From positions 1 through 43,730 of the forward strand of contig CAKOXU010000004.1 of assembly GCA_934130235.1 (NCBI GenBank): a DNA stretch of 43,730 nucleotides, read 5' to 3'. This document shows, piece by piece, positions 24,589-34,068 of the stretch (the first letter of the stretch is position 1; each line of letters opens with the position of its first letter). The translations under genes and the position numbers were made by a program. This DNA comes from an uncultured Bacilli bacterium (GTDB lineage: Bacteria; Bacillota_I; Bacilli_A; RF39; UBA660). A model generated the notes under the pieces. That model saw only the letters and a program-made list of their open reading frames with translations. It made no database searches and was not told where the DNA came from.

Positions 24589-25213
24589 TGGACCTGCTGG
24601 TAGTGGTAAGGGAACTGTAAGTAAGATATTAGCCACTAAGTTGAATTATGTTTATATAGATACTGGTGCTATGTATAGAGCTATCGCATATATGGCACTT
24701 AAGAATAATATTTTAGATGATGAAGAAAAAATAGTTGATCTAGCTAAGAATTCAAAAATAGAATTTAAAAATAATAAAGTTTTTATAAATAATATAGATG
24801 TTACAGATAATATTAGAACTATTGAAGTTTCTAAAATTACTTCTCCTATATCTAGTATAGTAAAATTAAGAGAAGTCCTGGTAGAAATGCAAAGAAATAT
24901 GGCTAAAAATTCTAATATTATTATGGAAGGAAGAGATATTACTACAGTAGTATTTCCAAATGCTAATGTTAAAATCTATCTAGATGCTAATTTAGAAGAA
25001 AGAGCTCGACGCAGATATAATGAAATGATTGAAAAAGGAATTTCTACTACGTATGAGGAAGTATTAGATAATATTAGTCAGAGAGACTATAATGACATGC
25101 ATAAAGAGGTGGGATCTCTTACCAGAGTGAAAGATTCTATATATATTGACTCAACAAATATGTCAATTGATGACGTTGTAAATCAAATAATTGATATAGT
25201 AAAAAATATTTAA
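24569..25213 (+). CDS. cmk: Cytidylate kinase
   Basis: 214 residues. IAIDGPAGSGKGTVSKILA (P-loop), YIDTGAMYRAIAY, the CMP-binding insert (FKNNKVFINNIDVTDNIR), MEGRDITTVVFPNA, the lid Arg cluster ERARRRYNEM and the C-terminal RDYND. Converts CMP/dCMP to the diphosphate. In many Bacillota cmk precedes rpsA or der; here it is followed by alaS after a strong terminator. Confidence 0.95.
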   Translation: MKVIAIDGPAGSGKGTVSKILATKLNYVYIDTGAMYRAIAYMALKNNILDDEEKIVDLAKNSKIEFKNNKVFINNIDVTDNIRTIEVSKITSPISSIVKLREVLVEMQRNMAKNSNIIMEGRDITTVVFPNANVKIYLDANLEERARRRYNEMIEKGISTTYEEVLDNISQRDYNDMHKEVGSLTRVKDSIYIDSTNMSIDDVVNQIIDIVKNI

Positions 25214-25232
25214 CTTTGTTAAATATTTTTTA
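25202..25232 (+). terminator. Intrinsic terminator after cmk
   Basis: AAAAATATTTAA pairs with TTAAATATTTTT around CTTTG, followed by T and an AT-rich stretch. The cmk stop codon is in the 5' arm. Confidence 0.8.
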
Positions 25233-25290
25233 TATAATTTTAATTAAAAATATGTTATACTTATATTAGTGTTTTTGAGGAAGTGAAAGA

Positions 25291-27021
25291 ATGAATTTAA
25301 AAGATTTATATATTGATTTTTTTATTAGTAAAGGACATAAACAAATACCAAGTGCTCCAGTAGTACCGGAGAATGATCCTTCTGTATTATTTAATACTGC
25401 TGGTATGCAACCGTTGATACCTTATTTATTAGGTCAACCTCATCCTTATGGTACTAGATTGTGTGATTACCAAAAATGTATTAGAACTAATGATTTAGAT
25501 GAAGTAGGGGATACTACTCATCATACTTTTTTTGAAATGTTAGGTAATTGGTCATTAGGTGATTATTTCAAAAATGAATCTATTGAATGGAGTTTTGAGT
25601 TTTTAACTAAGGTATTAAAAATACCTAAGGAAAGATTGGCTGTAACTGTTTTTGCTGGTAATGATTTAATTGGTTTTGATGAATTTACATATAATAAATG
25701 GATTAGTTTGGGAATAGATAGTGAAAGGATTGCTAAAACTACGGACGATAATTTTTGGATAGCAGGAGATACTGGACCTTGTGGACCAGATACAGAGATA
25801 TTTTATTTTAGAAGTGAAGATGAAATACCTAGTCGTTTTGATCCAGAGGATAATCGTTGGGTAGAAATATGGAATAATGTATTTATGCAGTATAATAAAA
25901 ATGCAGATGGTAGTATATGTGAATTACCTAAAAAGAATGTTGATACTGGTATGGGTGTTGAGAGAGTTACTGCTATACTTGAAGGCGTTAATGATAATTA
26001 TTTGTCTAGTATTTGGAAGGCTGTAATAGATCTTATTTGCTCAATATCAAATGTTTCATATGATGAAAACAAGCATAGTGTTAGAATAGTTGCTGATCAT
26101 TTAAGAACTGCCGTATTTATTTCAGCCGCTGGAATTAGTCCATCTAATACAGATCAAGGATATATATTACGTAGATTGATAAGAAGGTCTATTAGACATG
26201 CAAAAAAGTTGAATATTAATATTGATTCTGATTGGGAAAGACAAATAGCAACTTTAATTTTGAATAAATATAAAAAGTATTATGATGAGTTGGAAAAAAA
26301 TTATGATAAGGTTTTAGATATTATTACAAATGAAAAAATTAAATTTAATAGAACACTTGAAAAAGGGCTTAGAGAGTTTAATAAAGTAGCTATTAATAAT
26401 ATAGATGCTAAGACTGCATTTAAATTATATGATACATATGGATTTCCAATTGAATTAACTGTTGAACTTGCCCATGAATTAGGCTATAGTGTAGATGTTG
26501 AAGGATTTAATTTGAAATTTAAGGAGCATCAAGAAAAGTCTAGGACTGCATCTGCTGGTAAGTTTAAAGGTGGACTTGCAGGAAACGGTGAAATTGAAAC
26601 AAAGTACCACACTGCAACGCATTTACTTAATGCAGCATTAAAACAAGTTGTTGGACCTGATGTACATCAAAAGGGTTCAAATATTACGAGTGAGAGAATG
26701 AGATTTGACTTTTCTTGTGATCATAAATTAACAGACGAAGAAAAGAAAAAAACTGAAGAACTTGTAAATAAATGGATAGAAGAAGGATTAGATGTAAAAT
26801 GTGAGGAAATGAATAAAGATGACGCTATTAATAGCGGAGCTGAATGTATGTTTATTGAAAAATATCCTGATATTGTTACGGTTTATTCTATTGGTAATGT
26901 ATCAAAAGAATTATGCGGTGGACCTCATGTTAAAAATACAAAAGAGATTGGAAAATTTAAAATAAAAAAAGAAGAAGCTTCTTCTGCTGGAGTTAGACGT
27001 ATAAAGGCTGTTATAGAATAA
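25291..27021 (+). CDS. alaS: Alanyl-tRNA synthetase, short form without the C-Ala domain
   Basis: 576 residues against about 870 for most bacterial AlaRS. The class II catalytic core is complete: GHKQIPSAPVVPENDPSVLF, FNTAGMQP, HHTFFEMLGNWSLGDYFK and the motif 3 region NVDTGMGVERVTAIL. The tRNA-recognition helices follow, with RRLIRRSIRHAKKL. The editing domain is present with all four metal ligands: the HxxxH of TATHLLNAAL, then C and H in LCGGPHVKNT. The sequence stops after GVRRIKAVIE, where a DHHA1/C-Ala domain would normally begin. There is no sign of a frameshift: the stop is followed at once by a terminator, and the next gene is in the opposite direction. So a naturally short, probably monomeric, enzyme. 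Confidence 0.9.
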   Translation: MNLKDLYIDFFISKGHKQIPSAPVVPENDPSVLFNTAGMQPLIPYLLGQPHPYGTRLCDYQKCIRTNDLDEVGDTTHHTFFEMLGNWSLGDYFKNESIEWSFEFLTKVLKIPKERLAVTVFAGNDLIGFDEFTYNKWISLGIDSERIAKTTDDNFWIAGDTGPCGPDTEIFYFRSEDEIPSRFDPEDNRWVEIWNNVFMQYNKNADGSICELPKKNVDTGMGVERVTAILEGVNDNYLSSIWKAVIDLICSISNVSYDENKHSVRIVADHLRTAVFISAAGISPSNTDQGYILRRLIRRSIRHAKKLNINIDSDWERQIATLILNKYKKYYDELEKNYDKVLDIITNEKIKFNRTLEKGLREFNKVAINNIDAKTAFKLYDTYGFPIELTVELAHELGYSVDVEGFNLKFKEHQEKSRTASAGKFKGGLAGNGEIETKYHTATHLLNAALKQVVGPDVHQKGSNITSERMRFDFSCDHKLTDEEKKKTEELVNKWIEEGLDVKCEEMNKDDAINSGAECMFIEKYPDIVTVYSIGNVSKELCGGPHVKNTKEIGKFKIKKEEASSAGVRRIKAVIE

Positions 27022-27045
27022 AAAAGAGAATTTTTTCTCTTTTTA
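27021..27045 (+). terminator. Bidirectional terminator between alaS and the HIT gene
   Basis: AAAAAGAGAA pairs with TTCTCTTTTT around TTTT, with A and T runs on the two sides, so it works for both converging genes. The HIT stop codon overlaps it. Confidence 0.85.
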
Positions 27046-27435
27046 TTTTGATAATAGTTCATATATTTCTTTAGTGTCTTTTAAAACATCTTTATCAATA
27101 CTAACTTTAATATTTTCTATATTTTTGTAATAAGGTTTTACATGTAAATGAAAGTGTTTTACTTCTTGAACATCGCCATTATTTTGTAATAAGGTGATAC
27201 CACTACAATTTAATTTATCTTCTAATAATTTAATAATTATTTTGGATGCCTTAAATATTTCATTTAAATATTTTTCATCAATATCTTTAATATCGTTAAA
27301 ATGTTTTTTTGGTATAATTAATGTGTGTCCATCAGAGTCGGGATCAATGTCTAAAAAGGCTAATACATATTCATTTTCATATATTTTGTAGGACGGAATT
27401 TCTCCTGCAATTATTTTACAAAATAAACAATCCAT
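27043..27435 (-). CDS. HIT family (Hint-like) nucleotide hydrolase
   Basis: 130 residues on the minus strand, a typical HIT length. CLFCKIIAGEIPSYKIYE at the N-terminus (two Cys of a zinc-binding Hint type), then FLDIDPDSDGHTLIIPKKHF and the catalytic HxHxHxx as HFHLHVKPYY near the end. It hydrolyses purine nucleoside phosphoramidates or dinucleotide tails, with the middle His as nucleophile. Its RBS (GGAGATG on the minus strand) is just upstream of ATG at 27435. Confidence 0.92.
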   Translation of the reverse strand: MDCLFCKIIAGEIPSYKIYENEYVLAFLDIDPDSDGHTLIIPKKHFNDIKDIDEKYLNEIFKASKIIIKLLEDKLNCSGITLLQNNGDVQEVKHFHLHVKPYYKNIENIKVSIDKDVLKDTKEIYELLSK

Positions 27436-27591
27436 AAAATCATCTCCATCTTTATTTTATCAAAAAAATAAAAAGAGGTAAACTCTTTATCGTGAATACT
27501 GCGAATATTCTATATAATTGTGTGTTTATTTTACTTAGTTTATTCACTTTTTTAATATTTTTTAGTATAATTATTGTATTGGAGTGATATT

Positions 27592-27642
27592 ATGAACATA
27601 AATAGGTATTATATAATTGAGGTTTTTAAGGTTTATGAATAA
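27592..27642 (+). CDS. 16-codon micro-ORF overlapping the SufD-like start
   Basis: ATG 27592 has a good GGAGTG 6 bases ahead, whereas the SufD-like ATG at 27635 has none as good. The 16-residue product (MNINRYYIIEVFKVYE) stops 8 bases into the SufD-like gene in a different frame. It may serve only to couple translation or mark a +1 frameshift at the true start. No conserved function can be claimed. Confidence 0.3.
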   Translation: MNINRYYIIEVFKVYE

Positions 27643-28327
27643 AATAGAAATAGAAAATGATTCTCTTAAAAATATTAATATAGACTCCAATATAAAAGTA
27701 GAATATTTTAAATCAGAAAATATATTTGGTATAAATCAAATTGATATTTTCATGAATAATAATTCTAAATTATTACTTGATATAAATGTAAATATAGAAA
27801 CTAAACTTAATATAAATTTTAATATTGTAGTTAATTCTAAATGTGATTTATATATAGTATCACATGGTAATAAAGCTAAAATACAATATTTATTTAACAT
27901 ATCTGGAACATTAAATTTAATTAAGTATAATACTATAGAAACATTAAAAGAGATGTTTATTTGTCATTTAAATAAAGAAAACTCTATTATCAATTATAAT
28001 TGTATGAGTAAATGTATAAAGAAAGAAGTATTGGATTGTCATATGTTTCATGACTGTTCTAATACTATAAGTAATATAAGTATAAAGAGTATAGTAAATT
28101 GTGGAAGCTATATTCATCAATTATCTGTATTTATACCTAGTAGTATTCATGAATGTAAGTCTAACGTTATTAGTAATTTTAAAAATAATGATGCTTTAAC
28201 ACTCTCATTTAGACCTAATTTTTATGTTGACAATGATAATAGTATTTGTAATATTACTAGTAGTTTTGTGGATGATATTAATTTAGCAGAGGGAATCACT
28301 TCTAAAGAAATATTTGAATATTTATAG
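27635..28327 (+). CDS. sufD: SufD/SufB-like Fe-S scaffold protein, short
   Basis: 230 residues from ATG 27635. Only the C-terminal beta-helix core of SufB/SufD is present: alternating short strands rich in Ile, Asn and Ser (LLDINVNIETKLNINFNIVV, NTISNISIKSIVNCGSYIHQ) and a C-terminal NITSSFVDDINLAEGITSKE like the end of SufD. It lacks the long N-terminal region of standard SufD (about 400 residues). It directly precedes sufS, which supports the assignment. SufB, SufC and SufU are not in this window. The start is uncertain because of the overlapping 27592-27642 ORF. The low similarity makes SufD the best guess rather than proven. Confidence 0.6.
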   Translation: MNKIEIENDSLKNINIDSNIKVEYFKSENIFGINQIDIFMNNNSKLLLDINVNIETKLNINFNIVVNSKCDLYIVSHGNKAKIQYLFNISGTLNLIKYNTIETLKEMFICHLNKENSIINYNCMSKCIKKEVLDCHMFHDCSNTISNISIKSIVNCGSYIHQLSVFIPSSIHECKSNVISNFKNNDALTLSFRPNFYVDNDNSICNITSSFVDDINLAEGITSKEIFEYL

Positions 28328-28337
28328 GAGGTGAATT

Positions 28338-29513
28338 ATGAATAGGGAAGATTTTATATTACTTAACAGTGATATAATTTACTTCGACAATGCAGCTACT
28401 ACTTTGAAACCTTATATTTTAAGTCAAACTATTTCAGATTATTATAATAATTATAGTGCGAATAAGGGTAGAGGAGTATATGATTTAGCAAATAAGGTAG
28501 ACAATGCTTTTGAACAAACTAGGGAGAGTGTTAAAAGATTTATAAATGCTAAAGATAAAAGTCAAATATCATTTACTAATAATGCTACTGATTCTATAAA
28601 TAAAATAGTCTTGGGCTATTTTAAGAATAAATTAAAAAAAGATGATGAAGTATTAATAACTGTTTCTGAACATGCATCTTTGGTATTACCATGGTTTAAT
28701 CTTGCAAAAGAAATAGGAATAAAAGTAAAATATATACCTCTTGATGAAGAACACAAAGTTATTATATCTAATGTAGAAAAAAGTATTACTGATAAGACAA
28801 AGGTAATTGCTATTTCGCATATAACTAATGTAGTTGGAGATATAAGACCAATAAAAGAAATTGTCTCTTTGGCGCACAGAAATGGTATAGAAGTATTAAT
28901 AGATGGAGCTCAATCAGTACCTCACTTAAAAATTGATATAAGTGATATAGATGCTGATTTTTTAGTATTTTCAGCCCATAAAATGTTAGGCCCTACAGGA
29001 CTTGGTATAATATATCAAAAAAATTTAGTAATAAATCCAGTAATTCTTGGTGGAGGTATGAACGAAGCTTTTGATTTGTCTGGAAACATAATATATAAAG
29101 ATTATCCAATTTTGTTAGAAGCTGGTACACCAAATATTGCTGATGTTATAGGATTTAATGCAAGTATTAATTATTTAAATAAAATAGGTATGAAAAATAT
29201 TGAAGAATATGAGAATAAGTTAAGATTGTATTTATTAAACAAGTTAAAAGAAATAGATGATATTATTATTTATAATGAAAATAGTGAATCAGGTATTATA
29301 ACTTTTAATATAAAAAACATAGATTCTTCTTATGTTAGTAAATATTTAAATAAGTATAAAATATGTATAAGAAGTGGAGCTCATTGTGCAAAAATACTGA
29401 AAGAAGATTTTAAAATTAACAATACATGTAGAATTAGTCTTTATTTTTATAATACATATTCTGAATGTGATAAATTTATAGAAGCTTTAAAAATGATTAA
29501 GAACTCAATTTGA
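28338..29513 (+). CDS. sufS: Cysteine desulfurase, SufS type
   Basis: 391 residues, normal length; RBS AGGAGGTG. Group II cysteine desulfurase motifs: IYFDNAATTLKP, SFTNNATDSINKIV, SEHASLVLPW, the strand IDGAQSVPHLKIDI, the PLP Lys in FSAHKMLGPTGLGI, LEAGTPNIA and the active-site Cys in RSGAHCAKIL. It removes sulfur from Cys, leaving Ala, and hands it on to the Suf scaffold. The adjacent SufD-like gene supports a role in Fe-S cluster assembly. The TGA stop lies in the following terminator. Confidence 0.93.
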   Translation: MNREDFILLNSDIIYFDNAATTLKPYILSQTISDYYNNYSANKGRGVYDLANKVDNAFEQTRESVKRFINAKDKSQISFTNNATDSINKIVLGYFKNKLKKDDEVLITVSEHASLVLPWFNLAKEIGIKVKYIPLDEEHKVIISNVEKSITDKTKVIAISHITNVVGDIRPIKEIVSLAHRNGIEVLIDGAQSVPHLKIDISDIDADFLVFSAHKMLGPTGLGIIYQKNLVINPVILGGGMNEAFDLSGNIIYKDYPILLEAGTPNIADVIGFNASINYLNKIGMKNIEEYENKLRLYLLNKLKEIDDIIIYNENSESGIITFNIKNIDSSYVSKYLNKYKICIRSGAHCAKILKEDFKINNTCRISLYFYNTYSECDKFIEALKMIKNSI

Positions 29514-29522
29514 GTTCTTTTA
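29499..29522 (+). terminator. Intrinsic terminator after sufS
   Basis: AAGAACTC pairs with GAGTTCTT around AATTT, followed by a short T run. A TATAAT-like box for mutL follows. Confidence 0.8.
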
Positions 29523-29561
29523 ATTTATTTAAAAATTTGTTATAATTAAATAGGTGATAAT

Positions 29562-31295
29562 ATGGCAGTAATAAAATTAATGGATGAAATTTTGTCTAAT
29601 AAAATAGCAGCCGGAGAAGTTGTTGAAAAATGTTCATCTGTTGTTAAAGAACTAGTTGAAAATAGTATAGATGCATCAAGTACTGAGATAAGAGTAGAAC
29701 TTAAGGAATCCGGTGTAAAAGAAATTAAAGTTACAGATAATGGATCTGGTATGGTTCATGATGACGCTATTATGTGTTTTAATAGACATGCTACCAGTAA
29801 AATACTTGATGAAGATGATTTGTATCACATACATACATTAGGGTTCAGAGGGGAGGCTTTAGCTTCTATAGCATCTGTATCCGAAGTAGAACTTATAACT
29901 TCAACAGGAGATGTAGGGACTACTGTAATTATAAAAGGTGGTAAAGTTCTTGATGTTAAAAATAGTGATTCTGCAAAAGGAACTACAATATGTGTAAAAA
30001 ATTTGTTTTATAATACTCCAGCACGCTTAAAACATTTGAAAAGTTTATATGCTGAATTGTATAATATTATGGATTATATGAACAAAATTGCTTTATCACA
30101 TCCAGAAATAAGATTTAGTGTTTACAATGATAATAAGGAATTACTTAAAACCGATGGATCTAATAATTTACTTAAGGCGATTAAAAATGTGTATGGTCTT
30201 AATACTGCACGCAAAATGATTCAGGTACAGGGAACTAATGATGATTATAGTATTGATGGATATATATCTTTGCCTGAAATACATCGTTCTACAAGAAATA
30301 ATATGGTTACAATTGTAAATGGTAGAATAGTTAAGAATTATGAATTAAATAGAACTATTAATGATGCTTATCATTCATATAAACCGGATAATTATTATCC
30401 AATAGTGGTTTTAAATATAGAAGTAGATACTACTTTGATAGATGTAAATATACATCCTACTAAGATGGATATTAAATTTGGAAAAATGGAGAGTTTAACC
30501 TCTCTTGTGCATGCTATTATTAGGGGAAGTATATCTAAAAAAACTTTAATACCACATATAGAAGTGAAGAAAGAAGAGCCAAAAAAAGAGGTAGAAAGAT
30601 TTACTCTTTCATTTGATACTGTAATGGAAGATACAGAAGAGTATATTATTAATGAGGATATCAGTGGGGATATTAATGAGGTACAAATTCATGAGGATGT
30701 TAAGGAAAAATTACCTATAATTTATCCTGTTGGGCTGGTACATGGAACTTATATTGTATGCCAAAATGAATTGGGAATGTATTTAATAGATCAACATGCT
30801 GCAAAAGAGAGAATAAATTATGAAAAGGTATTGAAGTTATTAAATTTAAATGAAAAAATGCAAATAATGATGTTAGTTCCTCTTACTATAGAATATACAT
30901 CTAGTGAATTTATTAAATTAAAAGAAAATTTTGAATATTTAAGAAGTATTAATTTTGATATAGATGAGTTTGGTGTCAATAGTGTCATTGTAAAAGCACA
31001 TCCAAAATGGATACCTGAGGGGAATGAATCTAATGCTGTGAAGAAGGTATTAGAACTTGTAATAGAAAGAGAACATGATTTTGATCCTTATAAATTTAAT
31101 GATTTAATCGCGGCTACTATGGCTTGTAAAATGTCTATTAAGGCTAATACAAATATTACACAGGAGGAAATGGAAAATTTAATTAATGATTTACGTGAAT
31201 GTGATAATCCATTTAATTGCCCACATGGTAGACCTACGCTTGTATATTATAGTACATATGATTTAGAAAAGATGTTTAAAAGGACAGGATTTTAA
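29562..31295 (+). CDS. mutL: DNA mismatch repair protein MutL
   Basis: 577 residues. GHKL ATPase motifs: IAAGEVVE, VVKELVENSIDA, VTDNGSGMVHDDA, ATSKI and THGFRGEA-like LGFRGEALASIA. The C-terminal endonuclease domain is complete: LIDQHAAKERINYEKV (DQHA(x)2E(x)4E), ACKMSIKAN and CPHGRPT, so this is the endonuclease-type MutL of bacteria lacking MutH. RBS AGGTGATA. MutS is not next to it. Confidence 0.95.
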   Translation: MAVIKLMDEILSNKIAAGEVVEKCSSVVKELVENSIDASSTEIRVELKESGVKEIKVTDNGSGMVHDDAIMCFNRHATSKILDEDDLYHIHTLGFRGEALASIASVSEVELITSTGDVGTTVIIKGGKVLDVKNSDSAKGTTICVKNLFYNTPARLKHLKSLYAELYNIMDYMNKIALSHPEIRFSVYNDNKELLKTDGSNNLLKAIKNVYGLNTARKMIQVQGTNDDYSIDGYISLPEIHRSTRNNMVTIVNGRIVKNYELNRTINDAYHSYKPDNYYPIVVLNIEVDTTLIDVNIHPTKMDIKFGKMESLTSLVHAIIRGSISKKTLIPHIEVKKEEPKKEVERFTLSFDTVMEDTEEYIINEDISGDINEVQIHEDVKEKLPIIYPVGLVHGTYIVCQNELGMYLIDQHAAKERINYEKVLKLLNLNEKMQIMMLVPLTIEYTSSEFIKLKENFEYLRSINFDIDEFGVNSVIVKAHPKWIPEGNESNAVKKVLELVIEREHDFDPYKFNDLIAATMACKMSIKANTNITQEEMENLINDLRECDNPFNCPHGRPTLVYYSTYDLEKMFKRTGF

Positions 31296-31384
31296 ATATC
31301 TTTTTTTGTAAAGTATTTATTAATAAATATAAAACTATTTAAAATAACATATAATTATGGTATAATTGTATAGGAGATGATTAT

Positions 31385-32470
31385 ATGAGAGTAGTTATTT
31401 CAGCTGGTGGTACAGGTGGACATATTTATCCTGCTTTAGCCATTATAAATAAGATTAAAGAGCTCGAAAAAGATAGTGAGTTTTTATATATTGGAACACA
31501 TAATAGAATGGAAAAAGATATTGTTCCTAAATATGGTATTCCTTTTGAACCTATTGAAATGTATGGCTTAGATAGAAAAAATATATTAAACAATTTTAAA
31601 ACATTGTTTTGTTTAATAAAAGCTAATATTAAGTGTAGAAAATTGATAAAAAAATTTGATCCTGATGTAGTAATCGGATGTGGTGGTTATATTACATATC
31701 CTGTTATTAAAGCGGCTAAAAAACTTAAAATAAAAACATTTATACATGAACAAAATAGTGTTGCTGGGCTTTCTAATTTAAAATTATCTAAGTATGCAGA
31801 TTTAATTGGCGTTTCTTTTAAGTCTACAATTGATGATTTTAAACATAGTAAGGTTGTTTTTACAGGGAATCCATGTAGTGAGAATGCCTTAGTATCTGGA
31901 ACGCAAAATAAAAGTGAATTTGGTATACCGGAAGATAAAAGACTTATTTTATTTGTAATGGGTTCATTAGGCGCTAGTAAGGTAAATGATACTTTAGTTG
32001 AAACTCTTCCTTTAATAGCCTATAAAAACTATTATGCATTATTTGTAACTGGTAATGCAGGGTATGAAAGCATTAAAAATTTGTCATTTCCTAAAAATGT
32101 TGTTGTAGTGCCTTATATCGAAAATATGACTAGAATAATGAAAAATGTTGATTTGATGGTTACGCGTGCTGGAGCTTCTACTTTATCAGAGATTATAGCT
32201 CTAAGAGTTCCATCAATCCTTATTCCAAGTCCTTATGTACCTAATAATCATCAATATAAAAATGCCCTTAATTTAGTTAATAACAAGGCTGCTCTTATGA
32301 TAGAAGAAAAAAATCTAACTTGTGATACACTAATTAATACTATTGATTCAGTTATAAATGATACAGTTAAATTAAATGATATGAAAACGCGTCTTAACAA
32401 GTTAAATGTTGAAGGCTCTGCAGGAATTATTTACAAAAATATTCGTGCTCTTATAGATGGGAAAATGTAG
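31385..32470 (+). CDS. murG: UDP-GlcNAc transferase MurG
   Basis: 361 residues. VVISAGGTGGHIYPALAI at the N-terminus is the glycine-rich loop that contacts lipid I. IHEQNSVAGLSN, FTGNPC, VMGSLGASKVND and the sugar-nucleotide motif VTRAGASTLSEIIALRVPS follow, as does NHQYKNA. It adds GlcNAc to lipid I at the inner membrane face to give lipid II. A TATAAT at 31361-31366 and GGAGATGA precede it. It heads the murG-murB-ftsQ operon and shows that this bacterium builds peptidoglycan. Confidence 0.95.
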   Translation: MRVVISAGGTGGHIYPALAIINKIKELEKDSEFLYIGTHNRMEKDIVPKYGIPFEPIEMYGLDRKNILNNFKTLFCLIKANIKCRKLIKKFDPDVVIGCGGYITYPVIKAAKKLKIKTFIHEQNSVAGLSNLKLSKYADLIGVSFKSTIDDFKHSKVVFTGNPCSENALVSGTQNKSEFGIPEDKRLILFVMGSLGASKVNDTLVETLPLIAYKNYYALFVTGNAGYESIKNLSFPKNVVVVPYIENMTRIMKNVDLMVTRAGASTLSEIIALRVPSILIPSPYVPNNHQYKNALNLVNNKAALMIEEKNLTCDTLINTIDSVINDTVKLNDMKTRLNKLNVEGSAGIIYKNIRALIDGKM

Positions 32471-32471
32471 T

Positions 32472-33368
32472 ATGAAAATAATAGAGGATTTAAAAAAGAT
32501 GGATATAGGAAAAATAGAAGATGATGTATTTTTAAAAGATTATACGACATATAAAGTTGGAGGAAAACCTATTTGTATTATATATCCAGAAGACGTTGAT
32601 TCATTAAAAGAAGTTTTAGAATATATACATGAAAATAATATTAAATATAAAATTCTTGGAAATGGTTCTAATGTTATTTTTAATAATAATTCTTATGATG
32701 GAATTATTATTAAATTATCAAATTTTAACAATTTAAGCATAGATGGAAATAGAATAACAGTAGGTGCTGGATATATGTTAAATAAACTTGCCCTTAGGTT
32801 ATCTAGATTAGGTTATGCAGGTCTTGAATTTGCGGCTGGTATTCCGGGAACAGTAGGTGGTGCTGTTTACATGAATGCAGGAGCATATAAGTCTGATATG
32901 GGATACATTGTTACTAGCGTTAAATTGATGACTCCGGATTTTAAAATTATTACTATGACAAACGAAGAGTTAAAGTTTCACTATAGGGATTCATTTTTAC
33001 AACATAATCCTGGATACATTTGTTTAGAGGCGACTATGTATTTACCTAAAGGTGATCCAGATGAAATTATGGAATTAATTAATTCTCGTAAGGCTAGAAG
33101 AATTGAATCACAACCTTTAGAATATCCGTCAGCTGGTTCGGTATTTAGAAATCCAGAGGGAGATTTTGCGGGAAGATTAATAGAAGAGATTGGTTATAAG
33201 GGAAAATCTATAGGAGATGCACAAGTAAGTGAAAAGCATGCTAATTTTATTATAAACAAAGGTAATGCTCGTGGAGAAGATATAAAAAAATTAATCGCTG
33301 AAATAAGAGATAAAGTGAAAGAAAAGTACAATATTACTTTAAAGGTAGAACAAGAATTTGTAGAATAG
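32472..33368 (+). CDS. murB: UDP-N-acetylenolpyruvoylglucosamine reductase
   Basis: 298 residues from ATG 32472, 1 base after the murG stop (in-frame GTG/TTG further up are less likely). FAD-binding motifs: YTTYKVGGKP, LGNGSNVIF, LEFAAGIPGTVGGAVYMNAG, then YPSAGSVFRNP with the catalytic Ser and AQVSEKHANFIINKGNA near the end. This is the type II MurB (short form of Bacillota). It reduces the enolpyruvyl group to give UDP-MurNAc. Confidence 0.95.
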   Translation: MKIIEDLKKMDIGKIEDDVFLKDYTTYKVGGKPICIIYPEDVDSLKEVLEYIHENNIKYKILGNGSNVIFNNNSYDGIIIKLSNFNNLSIDGNRITVGAGYMLNKLALRLSRLGYAGLEFAAGIPGTVGGAVYMNAGAYKSDMGYIVTSVKLMTPDFKIITMTNEELKFHYRDSFLQHNPGYICLEATMYLPKGDPDEIMELINSRKARRIESQPLEYPSAGSVFRNPEGDFAGRLIEEIGYKGKSIGDAQVSEKHANFIINKGNARGEDIKKLIAEIRDKVKEKYNITLKVEQEFVE

Positions 33369-33376
33369 GTGATAAT

Positions 33377-34042
33377 ATGACCAAGAAAAAAAGAAAATTA
33401 AAAAAGAAAGCTCTACCACTTTTAATTATAATTTTCTTTGTTTTATTGATTTTAATATTTAAGATTGCTGGAACAAATATAAAAAACATATATGTTAGTG
33501 GTAATGAAATATATTCTGATCAAGAAATAATTGACATAGCTAAAATAAGCGATTATCCGAATACATTTACTAATTTATCGTATTCCATAAAAAAGAGACT
33601 AGAGAATAATATATTGATAGAAAAAGCAGAAGTTCACAAAAAAGGACTGTTTAGTGTATATATAAAAGTTATGGAAAATTATCCGTTATTTTATTATCAA
33701 GTTGACGATAATACTATTTTAAAAAATGGTAAAAAAACAAAAGATATTAAAGCGGACATAACAGTAGTTAACCAAATTCCAGACACTGTTTATAATAATT
33801 TTTATAACAAAATGAAATTAGTTAATCATGATATATTAAGTAGAATATCTGAGATAAAGTATTCACCAAATGATGTAGATGAAGAGAGATTCTTCTTAAC
33901 TATGAATGATGGAAACTATGTATATTTAACTATTGATAAATTTGAAACAATAAATAAATATATAGATATAGTAAAAAAATTTGATAATAAAAAAGGTATT
34001 CTTTATTTAGATGCAGGTGAATATTTTGAATTATTTAATTAA
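33377..34042 (+). CDS. ftsQ: Cell division protein FtsQ/DivIB
   Basis: 221 residues. A basic cytoplasmic head (KKKRKLKKKA), one membrane helix (about 14-30) and a POTRA domain beginning IKNIYVSGNEIYSDQEII, then RLENNILIEKAEVHKKGLFSVYIKVMENYPLFYY as in FtsQ. It anchors the divisome FtsQ-FtsL-FtsB complex. Order murG-murB-ftsQ is the usual dcw arrangement. The C-terminal tail is short compared with Bacillus DivIB. Confidence 0.88.
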   Translation: MTKKKRKLKKKALPLLIIIFFVLLILIFKIAGTNIKNIYVSGNEIYSDQEIIDIAKISDYPNTFTNLSYSIKKRLENNILIEKAEVHKKGLFSVYIKVMENYPLFYYQVDDNTILKNGKKTKDIKADITVVNQIPDTVYNNFYNKMKLVNHDILSRISEIKYSPNDVDEERFFLTMNDGNYVYLTIDKFETINKYIDIVKKFDNKKGILYLDAGEYFELFN

Positions 34043-34068
34043 AAAAAGATTGAGTTTCAATCTTTTTT
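34042..34068 (+). terminator. Bidirectional terminator between ftsQ and mnmA
   Basis: AAAAAAGATTGA pairs with TCAATCTTTTTT around GTT. It serves the two converging genes. Confidence 0.85.

Noticed and set aside
27466..27492. Minus-strand terminator upstream of the HIT gene
   Set aside because: The hairpin AAAGAG/CTCTTT exists, but no minus-strand gene lies to its right that would need ending; it may just be part of the HIT promoter region.
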